Assembly: GCF_900215535.1 (NCBI RefSeq)
Contig: NZ_OCND01000002.1
Coordinates: 434,001-498,000 of the forward strand
DNA length: 64,000 nucleotides
Direction: 5' to 3'
Origin: Pseudoxanthomonas wuyuanensis
GTDB lineage: Bacteria > Pseudomonadota > Gammaproteobacteria > Xanthomonadales > Xanthomonadaceae
In this document: positions 15,925 to 25,181 of the stretch, piece by piece
How positions within the stretch are numbered: the stretch's first letter is position 1
How the letters are laid out: every line of letters begins with the position of its first letter
Program-made: the position numbers and the translations under genes
Notes under the pieces: model-generated
Told to the model about the DNA's origin: nothing
Databases searched by the model: none
Seen by the model: only the letters and a program-made list of their open reading frames with translations

Positions 15925-17301
15925 TCAATCGGGAGAGGCGGCGGCGCGGGTTGCTGATCTGCCGCTGTCGTTGACCGGCGCGGCGGGCCCGGCCATCAGC
16001 AGCTCATCGGTCAGCGGCGTATCCAGCCACGGCTGAAGCGGAAGCCCCAGGGCCTTGTCGAGGATGGTCGGCAACAGTCCGGAAGGGACGTTGCTGTCGC
16101 CGTTCCACAGGATTGCCACGCCCAGGTCCCGTTCCGGCACCATCGCGACCAGGCCGCGGTAGCCCTGCACCGCGCCGGCATGGAAAACCACCTTCTGTCC
16201 GCCGTAGTCGAACACGCGCCAACCCAGCGCATAGCTGGCCGAATAGATCCGCTCCCGCCGCCAGCCGGCGCGCATTTCGCTGGGGGTGGCGATGATTGGC
16301 GCATGCAGCGTGGCCAGCAGCGGCGCCGGCAGTACGTCGGGGCGATGGCCGGTCTGCGCCAGCAGCCATTGCGCCATGTCGCTGGCGCTGGCGTTGACGC
16401 CGGCGGCGGGCGCCAGCCGGTAGTAGGTGGGCTTGGGCGTCAGCGATACCCAGCCGTTGCGGCTGCGCACATGCGGGCGCGCCCAACTCGCGCTGCTCTG
16501 GATGCCGGCCAGACCCATGCTGGCATCGTTCATGCCCAGCGGCTTGAACAGCCTGCGCTCGACGGCCTGTTCGTAGAAGCTGCCGCTGGCGGCGAACACC
16601 ACGTCGCTGATCAGGCTGAAGGCGACGTTCTGGTAGGCATAGCACTGCCCCGGCGCGCAGGTCAGCGGCGCGGAGGACAGCTTCTGCGAAACGTGGTAGT
16701 ACTCGGCATTGGCCTCGATATCCCTGTCGAAGGCGTTGTAGTTCTTCAGCCCGACCCGATGGCTCAGCAGATCCGCAACGGTGACTCGCCGCGTCGCCCA
16801 TGGGTCGCTGAGCTGGAAGCCGGGCACGTAATCGCTGACCTTGCTGTCCCAGCGCAGCGAACCGTCGGAAACCAGCAGTCCGGTCATGGTGCCGGCGAAG
16901 GCCTTGGACAGCGACGCGAGCCGGAACACGGTATGCGAATCCACCGGCTGCGGATTGACCACATCGGTCACGCCGTAACCACGGGCGCTCAGCACGCGGC
17001 CGTTCTGCACGATCGCCATCGCCAGGCCCGGTACGCGGTGGCCGTAGGTCAGCTCCTCGGCCATCGCCTCGAACATGCGCACATCGAATCCCTGCGCCGG
17101 CGGCAGCACGCGTTGCTGGCTCAGCGCAACCTGGTAGGCGCGCGGTTGGGTCGGCGATTCGTAGTGCGGCGCGGAAGCGACCGGCGAGGGATTCCAGTTG
17201 GACGGCGTCTGTGCGGTGGACGACAGCGCCAGCGGCAGCAGCATGCCCGCCAGTCCCATGCGCACCGATTGCAGCCTGCACCGGATAAGCTTGTCTTTCA
17301 T
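15925..17301 (-). CDS. Exported serine hydrolase, class C beta-lactamase/esterase family
   Basis: A 458-residue protein with a signal peptide (SVRMGLAGMLLPLALSSTAQ, cleavage near residue 30). It has the three penicillin-binding-type motifs of the beta-lactamase (S12) family: S130-L-S-K133, Y223-Q-N225, and H374-A-G376 in place of K-T-G, which is usual in AmpC-like esterases and D-aminopeptidase relatives. Family members hydrolyse beta-lactams, esters or D-amino peptides in the periplasm; the HAG motif favours esterase or peptidase activity over true beta-lactamase. The ATG at 17301 (MKDKLIRCRL) gives a proper signal peptide. It diverges from the LemA gene 80 bp away. Confidence 0.87.
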   Translation of the reverse strand: MKDKLIRCRLQSVRMGLAGMLLPLALSSTAQTPSNWNPSPVASAPHYESPTQPRAYQVALSQQRVLPPAQGFDVRMFEAMAEELTYGHRVPGLAMAIVQNGRVLSARGYGVTDVVNPQPVDSHTVFRLASLSKAFAGTMTGLLVSDGSLRWDSKVSDYVPGFQLSDPWATRRVTVADLLSHRVGLKNYNAFDRDIEANAEYYHVSQKLSSAPLTCAPGQCYAYQNVAFSLISDVVFAASGSFYEQAVERRLFKPLGMNDASMGLAGIQSSASWARPHVRSRNGWVSLTPKPTYYRLAPAAGVNASASDMAQWLLAQTGHRPDVLPAPLLATLHAPIIATPSEMRAGWRRERIYSASYALGWRVFDYGGQKVVFHAGAVQGYRGLVAMVPERDLGVAILWNGDSNVPSGLLPTILDKALGLPLQPWLDTPLTDELLMAGPAAPVNDSGRSATRAAASPD

Positions 17302-17381
17302 CGTGCGCGTGGCCTGCGTAAGCTGTAGCTGTCCGGATAATAGCTCCGCACTTTCTGATTGCACAAACGGGGAGAAGTTCC

Positions 17382-17987
17382 ATGTCCATCTTGTTCATCT
17401 TGTTGATGATTGTCATTGGGTTGGCCGTGGTCGTCGGTTTGTGGGGCGTCGGCATCTACAACGGCCTGATTACGGCCCGCAACGCCTTCAAGAACGCCTT
17501 CGCCCAGATCGACGTTCAGCTTCAGCGCCGTTTCGACCTGATTCCCAATCTGGTCGAAACCGCCAAGGCCTACATGAGCCATGAGCGGCAGACGCTGGAA
17601 GCGGTGGTTGCCGCGCGGTCGGCGGCGCAGTCCGGCCTGGCCGCGGCCAAGGCCAATCCGGGCGATCCGGCGGCCATGGCGCAACTGGCCGCCGCCCAGG
17701 GCCAGCTGAATGCGGGCCTGGGGCGGCTGCTGGCCATCGCCGAGGCCTACCCGGATCTGAAGGCCAACCAGAACATGATGCAGCTCACCGAAGAGCTGAC
17801 CAGCACCGAGAACAAGGTCGCGTTCGCCCGCCAGGCCTACAACGACGCGGTGATGGCCTACAACATCAAGCGCGAGGTATTTCCGGCCAGCCTGATCGCC
17901 GGCGCCTTCAACTTCACCCCGGCCGCGCTGCTGGACATTCCGGCCGACAAGGCGGAAGTGCGCGAAGCGCCGAAAGTGCAGTTCTGA
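17382..17987 (+). CDS. lemA: LemA family protein
   Basis: A 201-residue inner-membrane protein: one N-terminal helix (about 2-25) followed by an all-helical domain with the family signatures YNGLITARNAFKNAFAQIDV, QLQRRFDLIPNLVETAKAYM and LTEELTSTENKVAFARQAYN, and the closing FNFTPAALLDIPADKAEVRE. LemA proteins commonly pair with an HtpX-like M48 peptidase or a TPM-domain protein; the M48 gene follows here, after a palindromic repeat, so the two probably act together at the membrane. Confidence 0.95.
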   Translation: MSILFILLMIVIGLAVVVGLWGVGIYNGLITARNAFKNAFAQIDVQLQRRFDLIPNLVETAKAYMSHERQTLEAVVAARSAAQSGLAAAKANPGDPAAMAQLAAAQGQLNAGLGRLLAIAEAYPDLKANQNMMQLTEELTSTENKVAFARQAYNDAVMAYNIKREVFPASLIAGAFNFTPAALLDIPADKAEVREAPKVQF

Positions 17988-17991
17988 GCGA

Positions 17992-18117
17992 CCGGGAATC
18001 GGGAATGGGGAATCGGCGGAGCACCTGGCTGGCTTCGGCCGCGCTTCGGGATTGCCCTGAACCATCCATGGCACCGGCCTCCTCCCGATTCCCGACTCCC
18101 GATTCTCCACTCCCGGC
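17992..18117. repeat. GGGAATCGG-type inverted repeat
   Basis: The arm CCGGGAATCGGGAATGGGGA (from 17992) is faced by the inverted arm CCCGATTCCCGACTCCCGAT (from 18083) and its partly repeated continuation. The loop of about 65 bp is ordinary. Such units are frequent between genes in Xanthomonadaceae. It fills most of the gap between lemA and the M48 peptidase. Confidence 0.75.
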
Positions 18118-18123
18118 TTTCCG

Positions 18124-20058
18124 ATGAACTTCTTCGAGCACCAGGCGGCCGCGCGCCGCAGTTCCACGCGGATGATCGTGCTGTTCGCGCTGGCGGTGCT
18201 GGGCATCGTGGTGGCGGTGGACGTGGCCGTGGTGGTGGTGTTCGGCGGCCTGCGCGGCGCCAGCGGCGGCTCGATGGTGGGCCTGCTGGCGTTCGCCACG
18301 CTGGCCACGGTGGCCGTCATCGGCCTGGGCTCGCTGTACCGGCTGGCGTCGCTGCGCGGCGGCGGCGAGACGGTGGCCCTGCAGATGGGCGGCAGCGAGG
18401 TGCCGGAAAACACCTCCGACCCGCAGCTGCGCCGGCTGCGCAACATCGTCGAGGAGATCGCCATCGCCTCCGGGGTTCCCGCGCCCAAGCTGTATGTGTT
18501 GGAGCATGAGAGCGCCATCAACGCCTTCGCCGCCGGCTATTCGCCCTCCGATGCGGCGGTGGCGGTGACCCGCGGGGCGCTGGAACGGCTCAACCGCGAC
18601 GAACTGCAGGGCGTCATCGCCCACGAATTCAGTCATATCCTCAACGGCGACATGCGCCTGAACATCCGCCTGATGGGCGTGCTGTTCGGCATCATGATGC
18701 TCAGCATCATCGGCCAGCGCGTACTGATCTACGGCCGCGCCGGACGCGGCCGGGAAGGCCAGGCGGTATTGATCGTCGCGTTGGTGGCGATGATTGTCGG
18801 CGGCATCGGCCTGTTCTTCGGCCGCATGATCAAGGCCGGTGTCAGCCGCCAGCGCGAAATGCTGGCCGATGCCTCGGCGGTGCAGTTCACCCGCCAGACC
18901 GTCGGCCTGGCGGGCGCACTGAAGAAGATCGGCGGCCTGCACGAGGGTTCGCAGCTCAGCGACAAGGGCAAGGCCGAGGAGGTCAGCCATATGCTGTTCG
19001 GCGAAGGCGTGGCGTTCTCCAGCCTGTTCGCCACCCATCCGCCGCTGATCGAGCGCATCCGCAAGCTTGACCCGCTGTTCAACCCGCAGCAGTTGCAGGA
19101 GCTGTCGCGGCGCTGGTCGGTGGCGCCGCCTGACGGGCTGCAGGAAGACATCGCGATGGGATTCGCCCCGGCCCAGCCTTCATCGCGGCCGGTAGCGATG
19201 CCGCAGCCGCTGCCGGCGACCATGCACTCGCTCGACATCACCCCGCCAATGGTGGCCGCGCAGGTGGCCACGCCGGCCCAGGACGACTATCGCCGTGCCC
19301 ACACGCTGGTGGAAACGCTGACCCCGGCGCTGCGCACGCTGGCCCGCCAGCGCGATCAGGCGATGCCGCTGTTGCTGGCGCTGCTGCTGGACGATGGCGA
19401 GGGAATCGCCGGCAAACAGCGCGTCGAAATCACGTCGCGAATGGGCGAGGCCATCGCCCGCCAGGCCGCGGAGCTGCGCCAGCAACAACTGCAGGCATTG
19501 CATCCGATGCTGCGGCTGCCGCTGGCCGCACTGGTGTTTCCGGTCCTGCGGATGCGCCCGCGCCCGCAACTGGAAACGTTCCTGGACACGGTGGAAGCGG
19601 TGGTGCATGCCGATGGCCAGGTGTCGCTGTTCGAATACTGCCTGGCGCGGCTGTTGCAGGTGCAACTGCGCGAATCGCTGGACCCGGCGCGCTATGCCAG
19701 TTTCGGACGGCGCAAGCCGGGCAACGTCAAGCGCGAGTTCGCGATTCTGCTGGCGGTGGTGGCGCAGGCCGGTCATGCGGAACCGGCAGAAGCACAACGC
19801 GCCTACCTGGCCGGATTGCAACGGATATTGCCGCGCGATCATATGCCGTATGCGCCGCCTGGCCAGGGCGTGCAGGCGCTGGATGAGGTGTGGGAGCCGC
19901 TGGACGCGCTGGACCCGCTGGCCAAGCAGGTGATGGTGGAAGCCATTACCGCCGCCGTCAGCCACGATGGCCGCGTCAGTGTGGCCGAGGCCGAGCTGTT
20001 GCGTACCATCTGCGGCGTGCTGCACTGCCCGCTGCCGGCCATGCTGGAGCGGAGCTAG
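18124..20058 (+). CDS. HtpX-like M48 metallopeptidase with a long C-terminal domain
   Basis: A 644-residue membrane protease, about twice the length of HtpX. Two N-terminal helices (about 17-40, 53-72) precede the zinc site H167-E-F-S-H171 in LQGVIAHEFSHILNGD; two more helices (about 183-201, 214-232) and the third zinc ligand E245 (SRQREMLADASAV) follow. The catalytic domain ends near 310 (HPPLIERIRKLDP). The rest, about 320 residues, is cytosolic and helical and contains two segments with a D-G-x-V-S-x-x-E pattern (HADGQVSLFEYCL near 493; SHDGRVSVAEAELL near 613), reminiscent of TerB-like acidic metal-binding domains. It follows lemA and likely acts with it in membrane protein quality control. 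Confidence 0.9.
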   Translation: MNFFEHQAAARRSSTRMIVLFALAVLGIVVAVDVAVVVVFGGLRGASGGSMVGLLAFATLATVAVIGLGSLYRLASLRGGGETVALQMGGSEVPENTSDPQLRRLRNIVEEIAIASGVPAPKLYVLEHESAINAFAAGYSPSDAAVAVTRGALERLNRDELQGVIAHEFSHILNGDMRLNIRLMGVLFGIMMLSIIGQRVLIYGRAGRGREGQAVLIVALVAMIVGGIGLFFGRMIKAGVSRQREMLADASAVQFTRQTVGLAGALKKIGGLHEGSQLSDKGKAEEVSHMLFGEGVAFSSLFATHPPLIERIRKLDPLFNPQQLQELSRRWSVAPPDGLQEDIAMGFAPAQPSSRPVAMPQPLPATMHSLDITPPMVAAQVATPAQDDYRRAHTLVETLTPALRTLARQRDQAMPLLLALLLDDGEGIAGKQRVEITSRMGEAIARQAAELRQQQLQALHPMLRLPLAALVFPVLRMRPRPQLETFLDTVEAVVHADGQVSLFEYCLARLLQVQLRESLDPARYASFGRRKPGNVKREFAILLAVVAQAGHAEPAEAQRAYLAGLQRILPRDHMPYAPPGQGVQALDEVWEPLDALDPLAKQVMVEAITAAVSHDGRVSVAEAELLRTICGVLHCPLPAMLERS

Positions 20059-20077
20059 GCTGAGCGTCGCCCCCCCT

Positions 20078-20147
20078 TTGTAGGAGCGACGTAAGTCGCG
20101 ATGAAGCTCTCATGGGAAAGCCCATCGCGACTTACTTCGTTCCTACA
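20078..20147. repeat. REP-like palindromic dyad, copy 2
   Basis: TTGTAGGAGCGACGTAAGTC (from 20078) faces the inverted GACTTACTTCGTTCCTACA (to 20147). Same unit as copy 1, lying between two converging genes (the M48 peptidase and the GMC oxidoreductase). Confidence 0.85.
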
Positions 20148-20164
20148 GTCAGCCGTCCTGAGCC

Positions 20165-21754
20165 CTACAGCGGCGTCCTGCCGCGGATCAGATCCGCGGC
20201 GCGCTCGGCGATCATGATGACCGGGGCGTTGGTATTGCCACCGATCAGCGCCGGCATCACCGAAGCGTCGACAACGCGCAGGCCATCGACGCCGCGCACC
20301 CGCAGTTGGGCATCCACCACCGAGCCGTCGTCGCTGCCCATCCGACAGGTGCCCACAGGGTGGTAGACGGTCTCGGCCTTGGCGCGAACGAAGTCGGCCA
20401 GTTCGGCATCGGACAGGTCCATGCGCGCCGGAAAAATCGGCGCGCCGCGATAATCGTCGAAGGCCGCTTGCGCGAACAGCTCGCGCGACAACCGGGCGCA
20501 TTCGACCATCATCTTCAGGTCGAAGCCCTCCGGATCGCTCAGATAGTTCGCCTCGATACGGGCCGCAGCGCGCGGATCGGCGCTGTCGAGGGTTATCCGC
20601 CCGCGGCTGCGCGGGCGCAGGAAGCATGCGTGCAGCGTATAGCCGTCGCCGGCCAGGCGATTGCGGCCATGGTCGTCCAGCATCGCCGGGACGAAATGCA
20701 GCTGGATGTCGGCTCGCCCGTCCGGCGCCAGCGGCGAGCGCACGAACGCGCCAGCCTCGGCGATGTTGCTGCTGCCCGGGCCGCGGTGCCCGCGCAGGAA
20801 GTAGTCCAGGGCGGTCCTGATTTCGCTGGTGCGGTCGTAGCTGACGGGTCGGGTGCAGTGCTGCAAGGTGCAGATGTCCAGGTGGTCCTGCAGGTTCTGC
20901 CCGACCTGCGGCGCGTCCACCTGCACGCCTATGCCATGTTGGCGCAGCTGGGCAGCCGGGCCGATGCCCGAAAGCATCAACAGCTGCGGCGAATTGATCG
21001 TGCCGCCGCACAGCAGCACCTCGCGTTCGGCACGGACCTGGATCTCGCGGCCGCGGCGGGCATAGGCCACGCCGATGGCACGGCCGTTTTCCAGCAGCAC
21101 GCGCCGCACCAGCGCGCCTGTGACGATATGCAGATTGGGCCGGCCGCGGGCAGGATTGAGATAGGCCACCGCACTGGAGCAGCGCGCACCGTCCTTCTGG
21201 GTGACCTGATAGAAGCCGAAACCGGCCTGGTGGGGGCCGTTGAAATCATCGTTGCGCGCGTAGCCCGCCTGCGCTCCGGCCTCGACGAACGCCGCCGACA
21301 ACGGATTGGTGTAACGCAGGTCCGAGACGTACAACGGGCCATCGCCGCCATGCAGCGCATCGGCTCCCCGCGCGTTGCGCTCGGAGCGCTTGAAGTACGG
21401 CAGCGCGCTGTTCCAGCCCCAGCCCTCGGCGCCGTTGCCGGCCCAGTCGTCGTAGTCGGCGGGAACGCCGCGGATATAGCACATCGCATTGATCGAGCTG
21501 GAACCGCCCAGTACCTTGCCGCGCGGCCACCACAGGCGGCGGTTGCCCAGTTGCGGCTCCGGTGCGGTGTCGTAATTCCAGTTCACCCCTTTCTGCCCCA
21601 CCAGCTTGGCCAGCCCGGCCGGCATGTGGATGAACGGGTGCCAGTCGCGCGGGCCGGCTTCCAGCAGCAGCACACGGCAATTCGGGTCTTCGGACAGGCG
21701 GTTGGCCAGCACGCAGCCGGCCGAACCGGCGCCGATGATGATGATGTCGTACAC
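20165..21754 (-). CDS. GMC family FAD oxidoreductase (choline/alcohol dehydrogenase type)
   Basis: A 529-residue flavoenzyme. The N-terminus has the FAD-binding Rossmann motif [19 protein letters not shown] and the GMC signatures [20 protein letters not shown] and [17 protein letters not shown]; the C-terminus has the catalytic pair, His in [14 protein letters not shown] and Asn in [14 protein letters not shown]. This agrees with BetA/AlkJ-type dehydrogenases that oxidise a primary alcohol and pass electrons to the respiratory chain. No betaine aldehyde dehydrogenase or BetI is nearby, so choline is not supported as substrate; a long-chain or polyethylene-type alcohol is as likely. The start [10 protein letters not shown] leaves no room for a signal peptide. 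Confidence 0.93.
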   Translation of the reverse strand: MYDIIIIGAGSAGCVLANRLSEDPNCRVLLLEAGPRDWHPFIHMPAGLAKLVGQKGVNWNYDTAPEPQLGNRRLWWPRGKVLGGSSSINAMCYIRGVPADYDDWAGNGAEGWGWNSALPYFKRSERNARGADALHGGDGPLYVSDLRYTNPLSAAFVEAGAQAGYARNDDFNGPHQAGFGFYQVTQKDGARCSSAVAYLNPARGRPNLHIVTGALVRRVLLENGRAIGVAYARRGREIQVRAEREVLLCGGTINSPQLLMLSGIGPAAQLRQHGIGVQVDAPQVGQNLQDHLDICTLQHCTRPVSYDRTSEIRTALDYFLRGHRGPGSSNIAEAGAFVRSPLAPDGRADIQLHFVPAMLDDHGRNRLAGDGYTLHACFLRPRSRGRITLDSADPRAAARIEANYLSDPEGFDLKMMVECARLSRELFAQAAFDDYRGAPIFPARMDLSDAELADFVRAKAETVYHPVGTCRMGSDDGSVVDAQLRVRGVDGLRVVDASVMPALIGGNTNAPVIMIAERAADLIRGRTPL

Positions 21755-21983
21755 GCAGCAACCTGTTCCGAAGACCGGCCGAAGCTAGCCGGCGGGGGTA
21801 GAGCAAATGCTCGGCGCGATGCCGTACGCATTCGAACCGCCGCAAACGCATGGTTCTGGAACACGGCGGGCCATGAAACCGCTGGCGATGTTGCAGTGCA
21901 TCGGATACCGTGCGCGCGTAACGACGGCGAGGTTGCGCGCGAATGTGGGCTGACAATCACCAAAACAGGGGCAGGGTGCCCGC

Positions 21984-23321
21984 TTGAACGCTTCAGCCGG
22001 CACACCGCACGCGCTGGAACGGTTCCGCGCCGCGTTGCGCGAGTCGCCACCGCTGTTCTGGTCGTTCCTGTATTTTTTCTGCCTGCTCAGCGGCTATTAC
22101 GTACTGCGGCCGGTGCGCGAGGCGATGGGAGCCTCGGCCGACGTGCAGGCGATCTTCCCGCCGGCCATGATCGAGTTCTTCGCCGCGCGCGGGATGGCGC
22201 TGAAGGACTTCACCCTGCAGGTGCTGTTCACCTGCACCTTCATCATCATGCTGCTGCTGCAGCCGGCCTACGGTTGGCTGGTCAGCCGCTACCCGCGGCG
22301 CGTGTTTCTGCCGGCGGTATACGGCTTCTTCATTGCCACCCTGCTGGTGTTCTATGTGTTGTTCGACAGCGGGGTGCCGGGTCGCGGCATGGCGTTCTTC
22401 CTGTGGATTACCGTATTCAATCTGTTCGCGGTGGCGGTTTTCTGGAGTTTCATGGCCGATGTGTACAGCAACGCCGAGGCGCGCAGGTATTACGGCTACA
22501 TCGGCGCGGCAGGGACCATTGGCGCCATTCTCGGTCCCATCCTCACCCGCACCTTCGTCGAACGCATCGGCATTGCGAACCTGATGCTGGTGTCGGCCGG
22601 CTTTCTTTTCGCCTGCATCGTCTGCCTGTTGCGCCTGCGTCTGTGGGCGGTGGCACGCGAGCAGGAGCGCCGCACCGCCAGCGGCGAGGTCCCGATGGGC
22701 GGCGAGATCCTGGCCGGCCTCAAGCTGGTAGCGCGCGAGCCATTGCTGCGCTGGATGGCGGTGCTGGTGGTGATGGGCGTGGGCGTGGGCACGCTGCTCT
22801 ACAACGAACAGGCAGCGATCGTGCGCAAGTTCTATCCCGATGCGCAGGCCGCGACCGCCTACTACGCCAGCATCGATCTTGCGGTGAACGCGCTGACGCT
22901 GACCGTGCAGTTGCTGGTGACCCGATGGCTGATGTCGCGCTTCGGCATCGCCCCAGCCCTGTTGATTCCCGGCGCTGCAATCATACTGGGCTATGCGGTG
23001 CTGTCGGCCTCGCCGCTGCCGATGATCGTGGCCATCGTCCAGGTGGTCACGCGCAGCAGCGAGTTCTGCCTGGCCAAGCCGGCGCGTGAAACCATCTATA
23101 CCCGTGTTGGCCGCGAGTGGCGCTACAAGGCCGGCGCGGCGATCGATACGGTCGTCTACCGGGGCGGCGACCTGAGCTTCGTCTGGCTGCACAAGCTGCT
23201 GTCGGCGTTCGGTTCCAACGTGGTGTTCGGGGCCGGCCTGCTGATCGCCGCCGGCATGACTTTCGGCGCATGGCGGCTGCTGCGCGAGGAGTCCAAGCTG
23301 CCTTCCGAACGCGCCGCCTGA
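21984..23321 (+). CDS. NTP/NDP-exchange (ATP/ADP antiporter)-like MFS transporter
   Basis: A 445-residue protein with about 12 hydrophobic helices. The first (PLFWSFLYFFCLLSGYYVLR) ends in PVREAMG, the form seen in NTT/TlcA-type nucleotide transporters and their free-living relatives, and YYGYIGAAGTIGAILGPIL is an MFS-like glycine-rich helix. The last third has the conserved CLAKPARETIYTRVGREWRYK followed by AGAAIDTVVYRGGDL, also typical of this group. True ATP/ADP exchange is known from obligate intracellular bacteria; relatives in free-living bacteria have no proven substrate. The start is a TTG behind GGGGCAGGG, chosen for lack of a better codon. A Tat-signal epimerase follows by 22 bp. 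Confidence 0.8.
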   Translation: MNASAGTPHALERFRAALRESPPLFWSFLYFFCLLSGYYVLRPVREAMGASADVQAIFPPAMIEFFAARGMALKDFTLQVLFTCTFIIMLLLQPAYGWLVSRYPRRVFLPAVYGFFIATLLVFYVLFDSGVPGRGMAFFLWITVFNLFAVAVFWSFMADVYSNAEARRYYGYIGAAGTIGAILGPILTRTFVERIGIANLMLVSAGFLFACIVCLLRLRLWAVAREQERRTASGEVPMGGEILAGLKLVAREPLLRWMAVLVVMGVGVGTLLYNEQAAIVRKFYPDAQAATAYYASIDLAVNALTLTVQLLVTRWLMSRFGIAPALLIPGAAIILGYAVLSASPLPMIVAIVQVVTRSSEFCLAKPARETIYTRVGREWRYKAGAAIDTVVYRGGDLSFVWLHKLLSAFGSNVVFGAGLLIAAGMTFGAWRLLREESKLPSERAA

Positions 23322-23343
23322 GCGGCGCCTACCGGAGTTTCTT

Positions 23344-24522
23344 ATGACTTCACGCCGCGACTTCCTGGCCGCCGGTTCCGTTGCCGCCGCCTGGATGGCG
23401 TTGCCCGGCGCCGCCCGTGCCGTTGGCCGGAAATCCGCCGGACCGCTGGACATTCTGATCCTGGGCGGTACCGGTTTCCTTGGCCCGCATTTCGTCGAGG
23501 CCGCGCGCAACCGCGGCCACAAGCTGACCCTGTTCAACCGCGGCAAAAGCAATCCCACCCGCTTCAGCGGCGAGGAGTTCCAGGACATCGAGCAACTCAG
23601 GGGCGACCGCAAGAGCGATCTGGCGGCGCTGGAAGGCGAGCGGCGCTGGGATGCGGTACTGGATACGTCCGCCTACCTGCCGGCCGATGTCAAGCGCTCG
23701 GCCGAACTGCTGGCCCCGCGCGTGGGCCAGTACCTCATCATCTCGTCCATTTCGGTCTATGCCGACAACAGCACGCCCCATGCCGACGAAACCGCGGCGG
23801 TGGCCACGCTGGCGGACCCTACCGTCACCGAGATCACCGGCGAAACCTATGGCGGCCTGAAGGCATTGTGCGAACAGGCGGCAGAAGCGGCCTTGCCCGG
23901 CCGTACCACCGTGGTCCGGCCCGGCCTGATCGTCGGCCCCGGCGATACCACCGACCGCTTCACCTACTGGCCGGCGCGCGCGGCGCGCGGTGGCGAGATT
24001 CTTGCGCCAGGTGCGGCCGATAATCCAACCCAGGTCATCGACGTGCGCGATCTGGCCGAATTCCTCGTCCATCTGTTCGAGACCCGCAACTTCGATGTCT
24101 TCAATGCCGATGCGCCGGCCGGCAAGCTGACGATGGGCGCCGTGCTGGCGGCCTGCCAGAAGGCCGCTACGGAGGCCAACCGGATCCAGTGCGTGCGTGC
24201 GCCTTGCGAGCAGCCGGCAGCAGCCAGCTCCAGCGTGACCTGGGTGCCGGCCGGTTTCCTTGAACAGCAACAGGTCAGCGCCTGGCAGGACATGCCAGCC
24301 TGGATTCCGCCGACCGGCGAATACGCGGCATTCGGCCTGCGCAGCACGGTCCGCGCGCAGGCGGCGGGGCTGAAGTACCGGCCGCTGGAAGCCACCGTAC
24401 GCGACACGCTGCAATGGTGGCTATCGTTGCCGGAAGAACGCCGCGCCAAACCCAAGGCCGGTATTTCCCCCGAACGCGAGGCCGAGGTGCTGAAAGCCTG
24501 GCATGCGAGCGCCAAGCCGTAG
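23344..24522 (+). CDS. Tat-exported NAD-dependent epimerase/dehydratase-like protein
   Basis: A 392-residue short-chain dehydrogenase/reductase of the extended type with a twin-arginine signal (TSRRDFLAAGSVAAAWMALP, cleavage near ARAVG). The Rossmann motif GGTGFLG is at 41-47 and the catalytic pair Y169-GGL-K173 is present. SSISVYADNSTPHADE is the serine strand. Export by Tat implies that the cofactor is bound before secretion. A substrate (nucleotide sugar or other) cannot be named. It lies 22 bp after the NTT-like transporter, so the two are probably co-expressed. Confidence 0.88.
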   Translation: MTSRRDFLAAGSVAAAWMALPGAARAVGRKSAGPLDILILGGTGFLGPHFVEAARNRGHKLTLFNRGKSNPTRFSGEEFQDIEQLRGDRKSDLAALEGERRWDAVLDTSAYLPADVKRSAELLAPRVGQYLIISSISVYADNSTPHADETAAVATLADPTVTEITGETYGGLKALCEQAAEAALPGRTTVVRPGLIVGPGDTTDRFTYWPARAARGGEILAPGAADNPTQVIDVRDLAEFLVHLFETRNFDVFNADAPAGKLTMGAVLAACQKAATEANRIQCVRAPCEQPAAASSSVTWVPAGFLEQQQVSAWQDMPAWIPPTGEYAAFGLRSTVRAQAAGLKYRPLEATVRDTLQWWLSLPEERRAKPKAGISPEREAEVLKAWHASAKP

Positions 24523-24739
24523 CAACGCGATCTGCGGCGGGGTACGAGAGCCGTGGCGTTCCCGCGGTGCGGTGCCTGCCATCGAGCCATGCCAGGAAAG
24601 GTCCGGGTTTCCATATGGAGGGTTTGCGGTAGCCATTCCTGCGGTTGAAAGCCGCCGGGACGCAGATATGCGAGCAGGTTTCTGGGCGCCGCCGCCCACT
24701 GGCGCTATGCTTGCCGCAAATCCGCGTGGGGAGATTCGC

Positions 24740-25093
24740 ATGAGTTTGCTTGCCTGTGCACTGGTGCTGCTGGTCGCGCTGCTGCACCTGTACTTCCTGG
24801 TGCTGGAAATGTTTTTCTGGACCAAGCCGCTGGGGCTGAAGACCTTCCGCAACACACCGGACAAAGCGGAAATCACCCGCGTATTGGCCGCCAATCAGGG
24901 CCTTTACAACGGCTTTCTGGCCGCCGGCCTGGTATGGGGCCTGGTCACAGCGCAGTGGAACGTGGTGCTGTTCTTCCTGGGCTGCGTGATCGTCGCTGCG
25001 CTCTATGGCGCATACAGCGTCAACAAGCGCATCTTTTTCGTACAGGGCGTCCCGGCCATTGCGGCAATGGCGGCTGTGCTGGTGGCCTTTTGA
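24740..25093 (+). CDS. DUF1304 family membrane protein
   Basis: A 117-residue protein with four hydrophobic helices (about 2-24, 50-68, 71-90, 97-116). The segment LYFLVLEMFFWTKPLGLKTF with TRVLAANQGLYNGFLAAGLV is characteristic of DUF1304, small inner-membrane proteins of unknown function. ATG at 24740 is preceded by GGGGAGATTC. A TATGCT hexamer about 40 bp upstream may be its -10. The 217 bp before it hold nothing else I can see. Confidence 0.88.
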   Translation: MSLLACALVLLVALLHLYFLVLEMFFWTKPLGLKTFRNTPDKAEITRVLAANQGLYNGFLAAGLVWGLVTAQWNVVLFFLGCVIVAALYGAYSVNKRIFFVQGVPAIAAMAAVLVAF

Positions 25094-25104
25094 ACCAGCC
25101 CGCT

Positions 25105-25163
25105 CTTGTAGGAGTGATGTCAGTCGCAACAGTCCGTCAGCAGAGCCCACAGCGACTTGCCTG
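25105..25163. repeat. Degenerate REP-like dyad, copy 4
   Basis: CTTGTAGGAGTGATGTCAGT (from 25105) resembles the left arm of the dyads at 6612, 20078 and 56601; the right arm (AGCGACTTGCC) is worn. It again lies between converging genes. Confidence 0.6.
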
Positions 25164-25181
25164 CCCGGCATGGCGGAGTCG

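Noticed and set aside
15925-17301. Annotation as a true AmpC beta-lactamase
   Set aside because: Third motif is H-A-G instead of K-T-G and there is no ampR-like neighbour; the wider serine hydrolase family fits better.
20306-23089. A 927-codon plus-strand frame across the GMC oxidoreductase and the NTT-like gene
   Set aside because: Crosses two well-supported genes of opposite strands; no motif of its own.
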